From Leptolyngbya sp. FACHB-321 (GTDB taxonomy: Bacteria > Cyanobacteriota > Cyanobacteriia > Leptolyngbyales > Leptolyngbyaceae), in assembly GCF_014695975.1 (NCBI RefSeq), contig NZ_JACJPI010000071.1, positions 62,001-126,000 of the forward strand: DNA of 64,000 nucleotides, read 5' to 3'. The number at the start of each line of letters is the position of its first letter. Positions within the stretch are counted from its first letter, which is position 1. Shown one piece after another: positions 43,243 through 52,860 of the stretch. Both the position numbers and the translations under genes were made by a program. Under the pieces are notes generated by a model that saw nothing but the letters and a program-made list of their open reading frames with translations, had not been told where the DNA came from and ran no database searches.

Positions 43243-43392
43243 ATGACACACCCTGCACCTCCAACGTCACATAAAGTAACGGTCGATACAGCTTTCAAGA
43301 ATTTAACTCTTACAGTGCGCGATCGCACTGGCGCTGTGCTTCAAATTAATCAAACCTTCATAGATGCAAAAGCTTCCAAGGAAGAAAAATAG
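43243..43392 (+). CDS. Small protein of 49 residues, divergent from the porin
   Basis: An ATG at 43243 is preceded by AGGAG at 43231-43235, seven bases away, a good ribosome binding site. The frame runs 49 codons to a TAG at 43390. The product starts MTHPAPPTSHKVTVDTAF and contains KNLTLTVRDRTGAVLQINQT, ending DAKASKEEK. It is hydrophilic with no signal peptide. It is too short to recognise a family, but the binding site, the codon use and the position just upstream of the porin support a real gene. Coding status is uncertain. Confidence 0.45.
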   Translation: MTHPAPPTSHKVTVDTAFKNLTLTVRDRTGAVLQINQTFIDAKASKEEK

Positions 43393-43703
43393 TAGCGTTA
43401 AACCTTCATTACATTAACGTTTTAGCTAGCTGATCAGTCCCGACCAGAAGCAATTAGTGAACTGGCACAGAGACCGCAACTACGTTTTCGGGCGACGTTA
43501 GAGCGAGGCACTGCGGCCAAACCTTGAGGCAACACAAAACTTATGTCTAGATTTTCTCGAAATTGTTCACAGAGCTTCAACAAGATATTTAAGCTTGATT
43601 TAAGATTTCTCACACACACGCTAATTGTGGGCGATCGCTCCTACTGTAGAGAGAACACATTGCCTCAGCACCGTTTAACTCTGACCAGCATGTTATTGGC
43701 TTT
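43393..43703. other. Non-coding region
   Basis: These 311 bp show no supported gene. A 66-codon frame on the plus strand at 43543 ends within the start of the next gene and has no family match. A HIP1 site is at about 43632. Confidence 0.4.
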
Positions 43704-43997
43704 ATGCTCATGTCACCAGCTTTCGTCCGTTCACTGCTGCTAACGAGCACGTTTAGCTTTGCTGCCCCTATAGCGCTTATTGGCATAATCTTGGCGCTAT
43801 TATCGACACTCGAACAGGTTCCTTTTGCAGAGGCGATCGGTCGAGCCGGAGCCGAAAAACTCCTGCAATTTCTAGCCGTCTTTGGCAGCGGCGACCCGTT
43901 TCAGGGCGCTTTAGTCATTGGTTTAACCTGTAGTTTAGTAGGCGTGCTGTTTGATGCGTACGCTTTTTACCGTCACCAAAATTTGCACGACGGTTAG
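43704..43997 (+). CDS. Small membrane protein, 97 residues
   Basis: Two or three hydrophobic segments are visible: SLLLTSTFSFAAPIALIGII and ILALLSTLEQ at the start, then ALVIGLTCSLVGVLFDAYAF near the end, with an amphipathic middle. Two ATG codons (MLM) are in frame; either may be used. The pattern is consistent with a conserved cyanobacterial membrane protein of unknown role. It has no operon partner in this region. Confidence 0.55.
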   Translation: MLMSPAFVRSLLLTSTFSFAAPIALIGIILALLSTLEQVPFAEAIGRAGAEKLLQFLAVFGSGDPFQGALVIGLTCSLVGVLFDAYAFYRHQNLHDG

Positions 43998-44044
43998 TGC
44001 CAACTCAGTTAAAATACAACTCAAATTAAAGTCAGCTTCTTCAT

Positions 44045-44098
44045 GTAGGGGCACACCACTGCTTGAGCGTAGCCATATTGAAGGGCTTTTGCCCCTAC
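44045..44098. repeat. GTAGGGGC-type dyad repeat, copy 2
   Basis: GTAGGGGCA (44045-44053) is exactly complementary to TGCCCCTAC (44090-44098), enclosing 36 bases. It shares its GTAGGGG end with the dyad at 19309. It lies between the convergent small membrane protein gene and leuC. Confidence 0.6.
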
Positions 44099-44164
44099 GA
44101 CAAATTGCGAGGTCTACAGGTTATTTAAGTCACGATCCAGAGCAAGTGGTAAGAGCGGCACTGC

Positions 44165-45568
44165 CTAAATCAGCTCACGGACATCAGTAACTTGACCTGT
44201 AATCGCTGCGGCGACTACCATTGCTGGGCTCATAAGCAGCGTGCGACCAGACGATGAGCCTTGCCGACCTTTGAAGTTGCGGTTCGAGGACGACGCACTG
44301 AGTTGCCGACCCTGGAGCTTGTCGGGGTTCATCGCGAGGCACATAGAGCAGCCCGGTTCGCGCCATTCAAAGCCCGCTTCTACAAAGATGTTGTGTAGTC
44401 CTTCAGCTTCAGCTTGTTTTTTCACCCGCTCGGAACCAGGGACAACAAAAGCTTTGATACCGTTTGCGACGTGCCGTCCCTGAGCAAATTTGGCGGCTTC
44501 ACGCAGGTCACTAATTCTGCCGTTGGTGCAACTACCAATGAAGCAAACATCTACTTTAATGCCCTCCATCGGTTTTCCTGGTTGCAAGTCCATATATTGA
44601 TAAGCTTCTTCCGCGATCGCCCGCTCATCCGCTGGCATCTCGTCGGGCGTGGGAACAGTTTCATTGACCGCAATACCCTGACCGGGCGTAATGCCCCAGG
44701 TGACAGTAGGAGCGATCGTTGCGGCATCAAAGATAACAACATCATCGTAGACGGCATCGGCATCGCTGCGAATGTTGTTCCACCACTCAACTGCCTTCTC
44801 CCAATCAGCGCCCTTGGGTGCAAAATCGCGCCCTTTGAGATAGTCAAAGGTAACTTGATCAGGGTTTACGTAGCCGCAACGAGCACCACCTTCAATCGCC
44901 ATGTTGCAGACAGTCATCCGTTCTTCCATGCTCATCTGCTCAAACGTGCTGCCCGCAAATTCGTAAGCGTAGCCTACACCACCTTTCACGCCTAACTTAC
45001 GGATGATGTGCAGAATGACATCTTTAGCATAGACACCCGGTTTCAGGCTGCCGTTGACTTCAATCTTACGCACCTTAAGCTTTGCCAACGCCAACGTTTG
45101 CGATGCCAATACATCACGTACCTGGCTGGTGCCAATGCCAAAAGCGATCGCGCCAAAGGCTCCATGTGTGGCGGTATGACTGTCACCGCAGGCGATCGTC
45201 ATGCCAGGTTGGGTCAAGCCTTGCTCTGGTGCAATGACGTGAACGATACCTTGATTGCCCGAACCAACCTTATGAAAGGTGATGCCATTTTCTTGACAGT
45301 TTTGCTCTAGCGCCTGCATCATTTCCTCAGCGATCGAGTCGGCAAGGGGACGCGCTAGATTGTCTGTGGGCACGATGTGATCGACTGTAGCGACGGTGCG
45401 ATCGGGAAACAACACCTTCAGTTTGCGTTCGCGCAGCATCGCAAAGGCTTGAGGACTAGTGACTTCGTGAATCAGGTGCAACCCAATAAAAAGCTGCGTC
45501 TGTCCAGAAGGCAAAACGCTAACGGTGTGTGCATCCCAAACTTTATCAAACAGCGTCCCTGTGCTCAT
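44165..45568 (-). CDS. leuC: 3-isopropylmalate dehydratase large subunit
   Basis: A 467-residue aconitase-family protein. It has [12 protein letters not shown] at the start, the active loops [21 protein letters not shown] and [18 protein letters not shown], and [13 protein letters not shown], with the three 4Fe-4S cysteines from these last two motifs. LeuC with LeuD isomerises 2-isopropylmalate to 3-isopropylmalate in leucine synthesis. leuD is not adjacent, which is common in cyanobacteria. The ATG at 45566-45568 (MSTGTLF) is the usual start; a TTG eight codons upstream extends the frame but has no family match. Confidence 0.95.
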   Translation of the reverse strand: MSTGTLFDKVWDAHTVSVLPSGQTQLFIGLHLIHEVTSPQAFAMLRERKLKVLFPDRTVATVDHIVPTDNLARPLADSIAEEMMQALEQNCQENGITFHKVGSGNQGIVHVIAPEQGLTQPGMTIACGDSHTATHGAFGAIAFGIGTSQVRDVLASQTLALAKLKVRKIEVNGSLKPGVYAKDVILHIIRKLGVKGGVGYAYEFAGSTFEQMSMEERMTVCNMAIEGGARCGYVNPDQVTFDYLKGRDFAPKGADWEKAVEWWNNIRSDADAVYDDVVIFDAATIAPTVTWGITPGQGIAVNETVPTPDEMPADERAIAEEAYQYMDLQPGKPMEGIKVDVCFIGSCTNGRISDLREAAKFAQGRHVANGIKAFVVPGSERVKKQAEAEGLHNIFVEAGFEWREPGCSMCLAMNPDKLQGRQLSASSSNRNFKGRQGSSSGRTLLMSPAMVVAAAITGQVTDVRELI

Positions 45569-45694
45569 ATTTCTTGCGTTGCTCGCCTGCAATCATTGGT
45601 GGGTCTCTATTCTATCAAGCGACGCAGCCGTTCATGTACTCAACTTTTTCCGAGCTGTCAGAACTTGCTGTCAAAATACTGTCAAAATAGCTAC

Positions 45695-46171
45695 CTACAG
45701 CAAGTCAAAAAAAGCATCATCCAGTTCGTAACCAAACATTTGAGTCATGGCTTTCAGCCTTGCTTTGCCCTCTAAACCCTGCGACTGCATCCAGCCCGCC
45801 AGCACAAAAATCTTGTGCATCACGAAAATTTCTAACGCTTCTGGATTGTATTGAATGCCATCTTTGGGGTGAAATTGATGGGGCACCAGCATGGCAGTGT
45901 AGCGCGTCAATTCACCGGCTTTCCAGTCCAGCAGAAAGGGCAACCACGGGTAACGCGCATCGAGCCGAATGAACCAGAGCCGTATTTCCGGAATCTCGGG
46001 TAGTTCCCTGGGGTCGGTTGGTTCCTGAGGGTAGTCGATCGTAAATTGAAGCTGCTGCTCGTAGGTCATAAGTTTACCCTCTTGCAACAGTGGGTCAATG
46101 ACAGTCTGAAGCGGAGACAGATCTAGCGCATTGATAAGGTCTGCATTGAGGGCGATCGTCGTTGTTGCCAT
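45695..46171 (-). CDS. CRR6-type NdhI maturation factor
   Basis: A 158-residue protein whose core, EIRLWFIRLDARYPWLPFLL, then DWKAGELTRYTAMLVPHQFH and NPEALEIFVMHKIFVLAGWM, matches the CRR6 family as I know it. CRR6 is needed for assembly of the NdhI subunit into NADPH/plastoquinone oxidoreductase (NDH-1) in cyanobacteria and chloroplasts. It is soluble. The start ATG at 46169-46171 fits. It is read in the same direction as leuC, 126 bp upstream of the leuC start. Confidence 0.75.
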   Translation of the reverse strand: MATTTIALNADLINALDLSPLQTVIDPLLQEGKLMTYEQQLQFTIDYPQEPTDPRELPEIPEIRLWFIRLDARYPWLPFLLDWKAGELTRYTAMLVPHQFHPKDGIQYNPEALEIFVMHKIFVLAGWMQSQGLEGKARLKAMTQMFGYELDDAFFDLL

Positions 46172-46385
46172 GAAGTCCAGAAACCAAAGCAGTTGCTTCT
46201 TTATCTTCCTCTAAATTTGCGGCAGCAGTTCTCAAGTCTTTGTGAAAGAACGGTTAGGTTCAGATCCCTGGCTTCTCAAAGCATTTAGGGATCTGGCGCT
46301 CCTGTAATTTCCCTCAAATCAAACAGTCACTTTCGTTTAAAAGTGCTAAATTCACAAGGAGATTTCACCCAGATTGGGAGGCTTC

Positions 46386-48569
46386 ATGCTGAAGCGACGA
46401 AAGATCCAGATATTGTTAGGTACTGCGGGGCTGGTTGCTTTGATTGTAGGAGCAACGGTTCCCGTTCTCAAGTGGCGTGGACAGCAAGAGCAGCCTTGGT
46501 CGATCGCAGGTTCGCCAGGGGGAGGCAACACTTCCAAAAAGCAAGTGACTGCATTCAAAGCGTTGCCACCCGCCCAACGAACGAAAGCGCTAGAGGCGAT
46601 CGTCAAAGACAAAGAATCGCCCGAACGCAGTCGTGCCCGCTATCTGTTGGCAGCGGAACTCATTGAGCAAGGGCAGGGCAAAAAAGCACTGGAGTCTTTA
46701 AAGGACTTAGAGGACAGCTATCCGCTTCTGGGAGCCTACGTGCTGAGGCAGCGTGCCCAGGCGTATGAGGCGATCGGCGATCGGGCTAACGTCCAGGCAA
46801 CGCAACAGCAATTGGTTAAGGCTTACCCCAAAAGTCCCGTTACGGCAGAAGCGCTGGTAGCACTGGAGCGCGAAAATCCGCGCTATGGGGATCAGGCGAT
46901 CGCTCAGTTCCCGTCTCATCCCAGCACGATCGCGCTGGTACAGCAACGGCTCAAGGAAAACCCAAAACAGCCACAACTGTTGCTGTTGATTGCAAAACAT
47001 GCGCTCTATGCCCAAAACTATCTGACTGTCTTGGATACTTTAACCAAGCAATACGCTGCGCAGCTTAAGCCTGAGGACTGGGAGGCGATCGCCTTTGGCT
47101 ATTGGGAAAAACAGCTCTACGGCAAAGCTGGAGCCGCCTATACGCAGGCACCCTATACCCCACTCAATGCTTATCGCATTGGACGCGGTTTTCAACTGGG
47201 CGAAAAAGGTGGTGCGATTCAGGCCTACCAGCGCGTGGTTCAGGATTTTCCCACTGCCGACGAGTCTGCTCTAGCCTTGCTCCGGCTTGCCAAACTATCA
47301 GACTCAGGACGGGCGATTGCCTACCTGGATCAGGTCGTGCAGCGGTTTCCAGCGAAAGCAGGCGAGGCATTGCTTGAAAAAGCCAAACTGTTGGAGCAGC
47401 AAAATAGCCTCAAGTATGCCGTGCAGGTACGGCAGATTCTACTGACGCGCTATGCCAAATCGGATGCAGCGGCAGAACTGCGATGGAGCCTGGCTCAAGA
47501 GCGTGGGGCTGCCAATGATGCCCAATCGGCATATGTCTGGGCATCATCAGTCCTTTTACATAACCCTACCAGCGAACAAGCGCCCGAAGCTGCTTATTGG
47601 AGCGGCAAATGGGCAGAACAGCTTGGTAAACAGCAAGAAGCTAAAGCGGCGTATCAACAGGCGTTGTCAAAGTATCCGCATTCATACTATGCATGGCGAT
47701 CGGCATCCCGTTTAGGCTGGGAGGTTGGTGATTTTAACAGCGTGCGCCAAATCAACCCAGAGGTCGTTCGCCCTGCCGCTCGTCCAGATTTACCAGTCGG
47801 CTCAGCCACCCTCAAAGAACTGTTTCAGCTTGGGCAAGACCACGATGCCTGGAAGCTATGGCAGGTTGAGTTTAGCAACCCCAAACAGCCAACGGTCGCT
47901 GAACAGTTTACCGATGGCGTGATGCGGTTGGGAGTGGGCGACTATCTAGACGGCATTTTTATGGTTTCGTTCTTGAGCGAACGGGATAAGCCAGAAGAAA
48001 AATCTCAGTACCAGGCACTTAAACAGCAAGCATCTTACTGGCAGGCGCTCTACCCATTCCCTTTCTTAGAGCCGATCGAAACCTGGTCGCAAGAGCGGCA
48101 GCTTAACCCGCTATTAGTCACGGCACTAATCCGGCAAGAATCGCGCTTTATGCCCGGAATCCGCTCTGGTGTAGGCGCAACTGGGCTAATGCAAGTCATG
48201 CCCGATACGGGAGCCTGGATTGCCAAGCAAATCAAGTTGAAGGAGTACAAGCTCAATGATCCTGACGACAACATTAAGCTAGGCACTTGGTATCTCGATT
48301 ACACGCACCAGGAATACAGCGGCAATTCAATGCTGGCGATCGCCAGCTACAACGCTGGTCCCGGAGCTGTTGGTGGCTGGGTCGCAAAAGCAGGACAACA
48401 AGATCCTGATGTGTTTGTCGAGAACATTCCTTACAACGAGACCAAAGGCTACGTCAAATCGGTTTTTGAAAACTACTGGAATTATCTACGGCTGTACAAC
48501 CCAGATGTCGCTCAGAAGGTCGCTCAAGTTTCAAAAGAGCAACCTGATGGCATTACACCTGAGTCGTAG
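46386..48569 (+). CDS. Soluble lytic murein transglycosylase with TPR-like region
   Basis: A 727-residue protein. The N-terminal membrane anchor (RRKIQILLGTAGLVALIVGA, residues 3-22) is followed by a long TPR-like alpha solenoid (about 70-560). The SLT catalytic domain is at about 570-700: ALIRQESRFMPGIRSGVGATGLMQ, with the catalytic Glu in RQES, then GTWYLD and IASYNAGPGAVGGWV. It cleaves the beta-1,4 bond between MurNAc and GlcNAc in the periplasm, forming 1,6-anhydro ends. The ATG at 46386 is favoured because GGGAGG lies just upstream; a TTG start at 46374 would add four residues. Confidence 0.9.
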   Translation: MLKRRKIQILLGTAGLVALIVGATVPVLKWRGQQEQPWSIAGSPGGGNTSKKQVTAFKALPPAQRTKALEAIVKDKESPERSRARYLLAAELIEQGQGKKALESLKDLEDSYPLLGAYVLRQRAQAYEAIGDRANVQATQQQLVKAYPKSPVTAEALVALERENPRYGDQAIAQFPSHPSTIALVQQRLKENPKQPQLLLLIAKHALYAQNYLTVLDTLTKQYAAQLKPEDWEAIAFGYWEKQLYGKAGAAYTQAPYTPLNAYRIGRGFQLGEKGGAIQAYQRVVQDFPTADESALALLRLAKLSDSGRAIAYLDQVVQRFPAKAGEALLEKAKLLEQQNSLKYAVQVRQILLTRYAKSDAAAELRWSLAQERGAANDAQSAYVWASSVLLHNPTSEQAPEAAYWSGKWAEQLGKQQEAKAAYQQALSKYPHSYYAWRSASRLGWEVGDFNSVRQINPEVVRPAARPDLPVGSATLKELFQLGQDHDAWKLWQVEFSNPKQPTVAEQFTDGVMRLGVGDYLDGIFMVSFLSERDKPEEKSQYQALKQQASYWQALYPFPFLEPIETWSQERQLNPLLVTALIRQESRFMPGIRSGVGATGLMQVMPDTGAWIAKQIKLKEYKLNDPDDNIKLGTWYLDYTHQEYSGNSMLAIASYNAGPGAVGGWVAKAGQQDPDVFVENIPYNETKGYVKSVFENYWNYLRLYNPDVAQKVAQVSKEQPDGITPES

Positions 48570-48860
48570 AACGATCGCCTTGCATCTTAAGTGCATTAAG
48601 GCGTCCATAATGTTGACCCCTAGCATTACTCGTTTAGCAACGCTGCCCAAATGAGGCTTGTTTAGCCCTTCAATTTTGGCAATTCTATGCTTCAGAACCT
48701 ACCAGAGCAATTTGAGCGTCTAGCTAAACGATCGCCTGGTTGTATTGCCGTTTGGACAAGAGCGAAATGCCGCTAAACTGCCGGTGCAATCGACCTAGTA
48801 ATGCTGAAGCCTGTAGCAGATCGATCGTGGGCTACTGAACAACCGTTAGCATCTTGCTTC

Positions 48861-49271
48861 ATGACCAGACCACCTGATCGACAACGAGAGCATCAGGCAA
48901 ATGAACGTACGTTCTTGGCTTGGCTTCGTACCTCTATTACCTTAATCGGGTTCGGACTTGCCATTGCTCGCTTTGGCTTATTTTTACGTCAGTTAAGAGT
49001 AGCTATTACTGACCAAGAGGTGCCTAGCAACCCTGTTTTTAATTCAGAGAACCTGGGTATCAGTTTGGTCATTTTTGGCATTGTGCTTATTGCTTTAGCT
49101 GCTTGGCGCTACAACCAGGTGCTGTGGCAGATTGAGCGAGGAGATTACCGACCGAATCGACTAATCATTTGGGTCATTACTGGCATCACGATCGTGTTAG
49201 GAGCGTTGAGCATTCCTCTACTGTTGCAACAGGAGCCACCTCCATCCCCTTCAATGCCCAAAAAGCCCTAA
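48861..49271 (+). CDS. DUF202 (YidH-type) membrane protein
   Basis: A 136-residue protein with a charged N-terminus holding the DUF202 signature (NERTFLAWLRTSITLIGFGLAI). Three membrane segments are visible (about 24-45, 70-95 and 105-125). DUF202/YidH proteins are widespread membrane proteins of unknown function. The ATG at 48861 begins MTRPPDRQREH right before the domain; the earlier ATG at 48801 would add 20 residues that do not match the family. Confidence 0.8.
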   Translation: MTRPPDRQREHQANERTFLAWLRTSITLIGFGLAIARFGLFLRQLRVAITDQEVPSNPVFNSENLGISLVIFGIVLIALAAWRYNQVLWQIERGDYRPNRLIIWVITGITIVLGALSIPLLLQQEPPPSPSMPKKP

Positions 49272-49428
49272 CTGTAATGCTCATTATCCTTGATGCTGTC
49301 ACCCTATCAGCTATAGACCGCCACAACCGCTACCATCAAAAACCCTCTGCTCTTTTTGTGTAATGGGCTGTGTACTATGATTAGGGGCAATCGCCACCAG
49401 ATTTTTAGTTGCAGTAGGTATCTGAAGC

Positions 49429-51645
49429 ATGACCGCAGTTAGTCCTAATCCCCAGTCCGTTAGCACGCCCGCCTTCTGTGATGGCATTCAGTATTACAGC
49501 GATGCAGTGCCAGGTTTTGATGTCTATGGTGCTGTGCCAGCGATTGGAGAAGGTCAAACCGCGATCGCCGATCTTACTGATCCTGCTGCTGCGTATCAAA
49601 CGCTTTTGTATGCTGATGCCTTGCGCTATCTAATCTTACAGGTGACAGCCAGTAAGGCTTCTGGGCACCCCGGCGGCTTTGCCAGTCAGGCAGAAGCGTA
49701 TGCCGCACTAGTCATGTTGGGCTACAAAAATATCATTACTGAGGTCGGGCACCATGCACCTGGCTTCTACAGCGCTATGTTCCTGGATCGATCACTGGAA
49801 GACATGGGCATCACCACCGTGCAGCAGTTGCGCGATCGTTTCCGCGAGCAGCACGGCTTGCTGGGTCATCTCTCTGGCTTTATCCCTGGCATTCTTGCAC
49901 CTGCCGGACCTTTAGGGCAAGGGCAACACTTTGCGATGGCAGCAGCACTCTTGCACCCTGACAAGCTCTTTCCTTTCACAGTCGGTGATGGCGGCTTGGG
50001 CGAACCCTACATTGTGAGCGCGATGGCTCATTTCCACACAGCTTACCCCACTGCAACAAACTTTCTACCCGTGCTGGTCTGGAACGGCTACTCCCAGGAA
50101 CACCACAGCATGGTGTCACTAAAAACGAATGAGCAGATGGAGTCATACTGGCGCGGCAACGGCTTTGAGCAAGTGGTACTTATTGATGCCAAAGACTTTG
50201 ATGACCAAAACCAGCCCGGAGCCTACGTTGATAGCACTATCTTCGCCCCCGAGCAGCGCCTCGCATTCGGCAAAGCGGTGCTGGCAAAAATGGATGAAGC
50301 GGCTCGCTCTGCCCTTGGTGGTAAGCTAACCGTCCTGATTATTAAGCAGCTTAAAGGTGCAGGTGTGCATGCACGTGGCGCAAAATCTCACAACCTTTAT
50401 GCCCAGCACACGTTAGAAAATCCTGACATTGTAGCGGCATTGAAAGCTCGTGCGCTTTCGCCTAATGCCTGGGCACTAGTACGCACCAACTGTGAGCGGG
50501 CAGGTGGCGGTCCTGCTAGCAAAACGGTGGTAACAGAATTTGAGCGATCGCTCCCCTCGCTTGGTCAACTGCCCCTAGAAGAATTTACGGTTGGTGGCGA
50601 GCCAAAGGTTTCCACCACTGCAATGGGTAAGCTAGTTGCAGCAGTTGGGCAAGCCGATGCTGCCTATGTAGTAACTAATGCTGATGGCAACGAGGCATCA
50701 GGTATTGCCAACATTAATCAGGCGCTCAAAATCATTCATCCAACTGAAGATCCACTGTATTATCAGGCTCCGGGTGGACAGGTCTATGAACCGTTGAGCG
50801 AAGATGCTTGTGCAGGGCTGGCAGCCGGATTAGCGTTAATGGGATCGCGATCGCTCTGGTGTTCGTATGAATCGTTCGCGATCAACGGTTTACCTATCTG
50901 GCAAACGGTGACGCAGGCAATGGCAGAACTTCGTCGTCCTACGCCTGCTACGGTGACGCTTTTTACGGCAGGGGCACTAGAGCAAGGACGTAACGGTTGG
51001 ACGCATCAACGCCCCGAAATTGAAGCCTACTTCGCTGCCATGATGCGCAACGGCAACGTTTTCCCGCTCTTTCCGCCCGATGCTAACAGCATTCAGGTCT
51101 GCTACGACTGGGCGCTGACTCAAAAAAATAAAGGGGTAGTGATTACAGCTAGTAAGTCGCCCTTACCCGTTCGGACGACGTTTGACCAGACGCAGCAGGC
51201 GATCGCTAATGGTGCCATCACCCTGCACGAAACTAGCGGCAGTACAACCGTTGTGTTTGCCGTCATCGGCGATATGCCCCTGATCCCCGTCTTTGAAGCA
51301 GCTACCCAGTTAACCGCAGAGGGCATAGGTGTCCGCATCGTCTCAGTGATTAATCCACGTCGCCTTTACCGCGCATCCGATGTGGGCTGGGATCTGTGTT
51401 CCGAACCCGATAGTGCCTTTCTTAACGATGCTGAGTTTGAGTCGCTGTTTGGTGGTGATGTCCTAATTGGTGTGACGGGTGGTGCCAGCGGCATGCTAGA
51501 ACCAATCATGCTAAGAAGTTTGGCGAAGCGCGATACCTTTGCCTGGAAGCGCGGTGAAACAACGGCTAGCCCCACTGCTTTGATGGCAGTTAATGGCATT
51601 ACAGCCGATGCTCTGGCAAACCGGGCGATCGCCTTGTCCCTCTAA
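49429..51645 (+). CDS. Transketolase/phosphoketolase-like thiamine diphosphate enzyme
   Basis: A 738-residue ThDP enzyme. The N-terminal domain resembles transketolase (ASKASGHPGGFASQAEAYAA, then GPLGQGQHFAMAAALL). Its cofactor motif is GDGGLGEP followed by an N about 25 residues on. The pyrimidine-binding region, by contrast, looks like phosphoketolase (SLWCSYESFAINGLPIWQTV, then RNGWTHQRPEIEAYFAAMMR and FPPDANSIQVCYDW). The C-terminal domain has VFAVIGDMPLIPVFEAA. Canonical transketolase exchanges two-carbon units between sugars; phosphoketolase splits sugar phosphates to acetyl phosphate. The substrate cannot be decided from these motifs. The ATG at 49429 fits. It has no sugar-phosphate neighbour. 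Confidence 0.75.
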   Translation: MTAVSPNPQSVSTPAFCDGIQYYSDAVPGFDVYGAVPAIGEGQTAIADLTDPAAAYQTLLYADALRYLILQVTASKASGHPGGFASQAEAYAALVMLGYKNIITEVGHHAPGFYSAMFLDRSLEDMGITTVQQLRDRFREQHGLLGHLSGFIPGILAPAGPLGQGQHFAMAAALLHPDKLFPFTVGDGGLGEPYIVSAMAHFHTAYPTATNFLPVLVWNGYSQEHHSMVSLKTNEQMESYWRGNGFEQVVLIDAKDFDDQNQPGAYVDSTIFAPEQRLAFGKAVLAKMDEAARSALGGKLTVLIIKQLKGAGVHARGAKSHNLYAQHTLENPDIVAALKARALSPNAWALVRTNCERAGGGPASKTVVTEFERSLPSLGQLPLEEFTVGGEPKVSTTAMGKLVAAVGQADAAYVVTNADGNEASGIANINQALKIIHPTEDPLYYQAPGGQVYEPLSEDACAGLAAGLALMGSRSLWCSYESFAINGLPIWQTVTQAMAELRRPTPATVTLFTAGALEQGRNGWTHQRPEIEAYFAAMMRNGNVFPLFPPDANSIQVCYDWALTQKNKGVVITASKSPLPVRTTFDQTQQAIANGAITLHETSGSTTVVFAVIGDMPLIPVFEAATQLTAEGIGVRIVSVINPRRLYRASDVGWDLCSEPDSAFLNDAEFESLFGGDVLIGVTGGASGMLEPIMLRSLAKRDTFAWKRGETTASPTALMAVNGITADALANRAIALSL

Positions 51646-51907
51646 GGAGTATTCCAGCAGTAGCTGCCCACCCTACCACCTCTAACGCGAAAGCAAAATT
51701 TGCTTTTAAGAAATTGTGGTATTTAAAAGTACACAAGTTGTGTTAACGTTCATGAGGCTTGACTAGCGGATTGATGGATCACTTAAGCTCTAGTTGGGAA
51801 CTATAGTTGAGAAGTCCGTTAGTTGTGTCAGACGATCAGCATACGATTTGTGCGTCGATCGCCTGAGATAAACCCATCACTAAAAAATCACTGAGGAGAA
51901 TCTTGCT

Positions 51908-52306
51908 ATGTTGAAAAAGCTTGCTGTCGCAGCCATTGTTACACTTTCAGTCGGTCATGCTGTCGCAGCATCAGCAGCCCCACTAGCGGTAACGACTTCG
52001 CCTGATGAAGAAACCATTGTGGGTGGTCGCTCGGTCGATCTACCGACTCCACCTGTAGCGCCTATCTACTTCACATTGCCAATTGAACTGTCGATCGTGA
52101 AAAATGCAGAAATTTCTACCAACACTCCCATTACTGACAAACTGGGCAGTGATTATGCCGCTTGGGGTGCAGCGATCAGAGAATGTTCCCTGCAAAAACC
52201 AACCTTCGTCAGAACGGTTGGAGAAGAACAGTATCCTTTCGTCGTTGGTGGCACCGAAGGCACAATCAAGCTTAATGCCAACGATAAGCCTGTTTGCAGC
52301 ATCTAA
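51908..52306 (+). CDS. Small secreted protein, 132 residues
   Basis: A signal peptide (LKKLAVAAIVTLSVGHAVA, then ASAAP) is followed by a small globular part with two Cys (ECSLQKPTF and KPVCSI) that could form a disulfide. The start ATG at 51908 is preceded by TGAGGAGAAT, a good ribosome binding site. The mature part reads as beta strands. I do not recognise the family. It stands alone between 262 bp of upstream and 554 bp of downstream non-coding sequence. Confidence 0.65.
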   Translation: MLKKLAVAAIVTLSVGHAVAASAAPLAVTTSPDEETIVGGRSVDLPTPPVAPIYFTLPIELSIVKNAEISTNTPITDKLGSDYAAWGAAIRECSLQKPTFVRTVGEEQYPFVVGGTEGTIKLNANDKPVCSI

Positions 52307-52860
52307 TACCCATACCCTCTGATTAACTCAGGCAAGCGTAGTGAAGCCCAACGTCGTGAACTCAAGTTGTTTCGGTTAGCTTTACTACGCTTTCGATTAG
52401 CTACCTAGCCTTCACCTTGCTAAGCTACTCGTTCTACAGCAATAACTTTATTTAAAATTTATTAATAGCGGTTATCCCGGTGACGCTCGCTCCACTGCTC
52501 TAAATGTCTAAATAGTTGAGGCTTGCCATAGCAGTTGAAGAGAGAGTTAGGACAGATTAGGGTTTCCAGTTCTGCTTCTAGTAAAGGTTCTACTTAGTCC
52601 TTTAGCCTTTTGCTATACCACTGAGAGAACAGCTATGCTTCACATCTACTTAGCGCTTGTCTGCTAGCTTGGCATCTGCTCTAGTTAATCTTTACCATTG
52701 CAATGGCGTTTAATGAAGATTGCCTCAAGCGCTTGAGCCTTCATTAAGCAACGCGTTATAACGCTTACAGTTGGCAAAACTTGCAGTGAAAATTGGTTTA
52801 GACTTCTCGTGGGTTACTCTGAGCCTTTAGATTAAAAGGAAGTGTTGTGAGGAAATTCCA
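52307..52860. other. Non-coding region upstream of the dTDP-sugar genes
   Basis: Nothing is recognised in these 554 bp apart from AT-rich sequence near 52440-52470 and a short dyad, CTCAAGCGCTTGAG, at 52726-52739 (a perfect palindrome). The right part presumably carries the promoter of rfbC. Confidence 0.45.

Noticed and set aside
43543-43743. Plus-strand 66-codon ORF between the small ORF and the small membrane protein
   Set aside because: It overlaps the start of the membrane protein in another frame and has no ribosome site.
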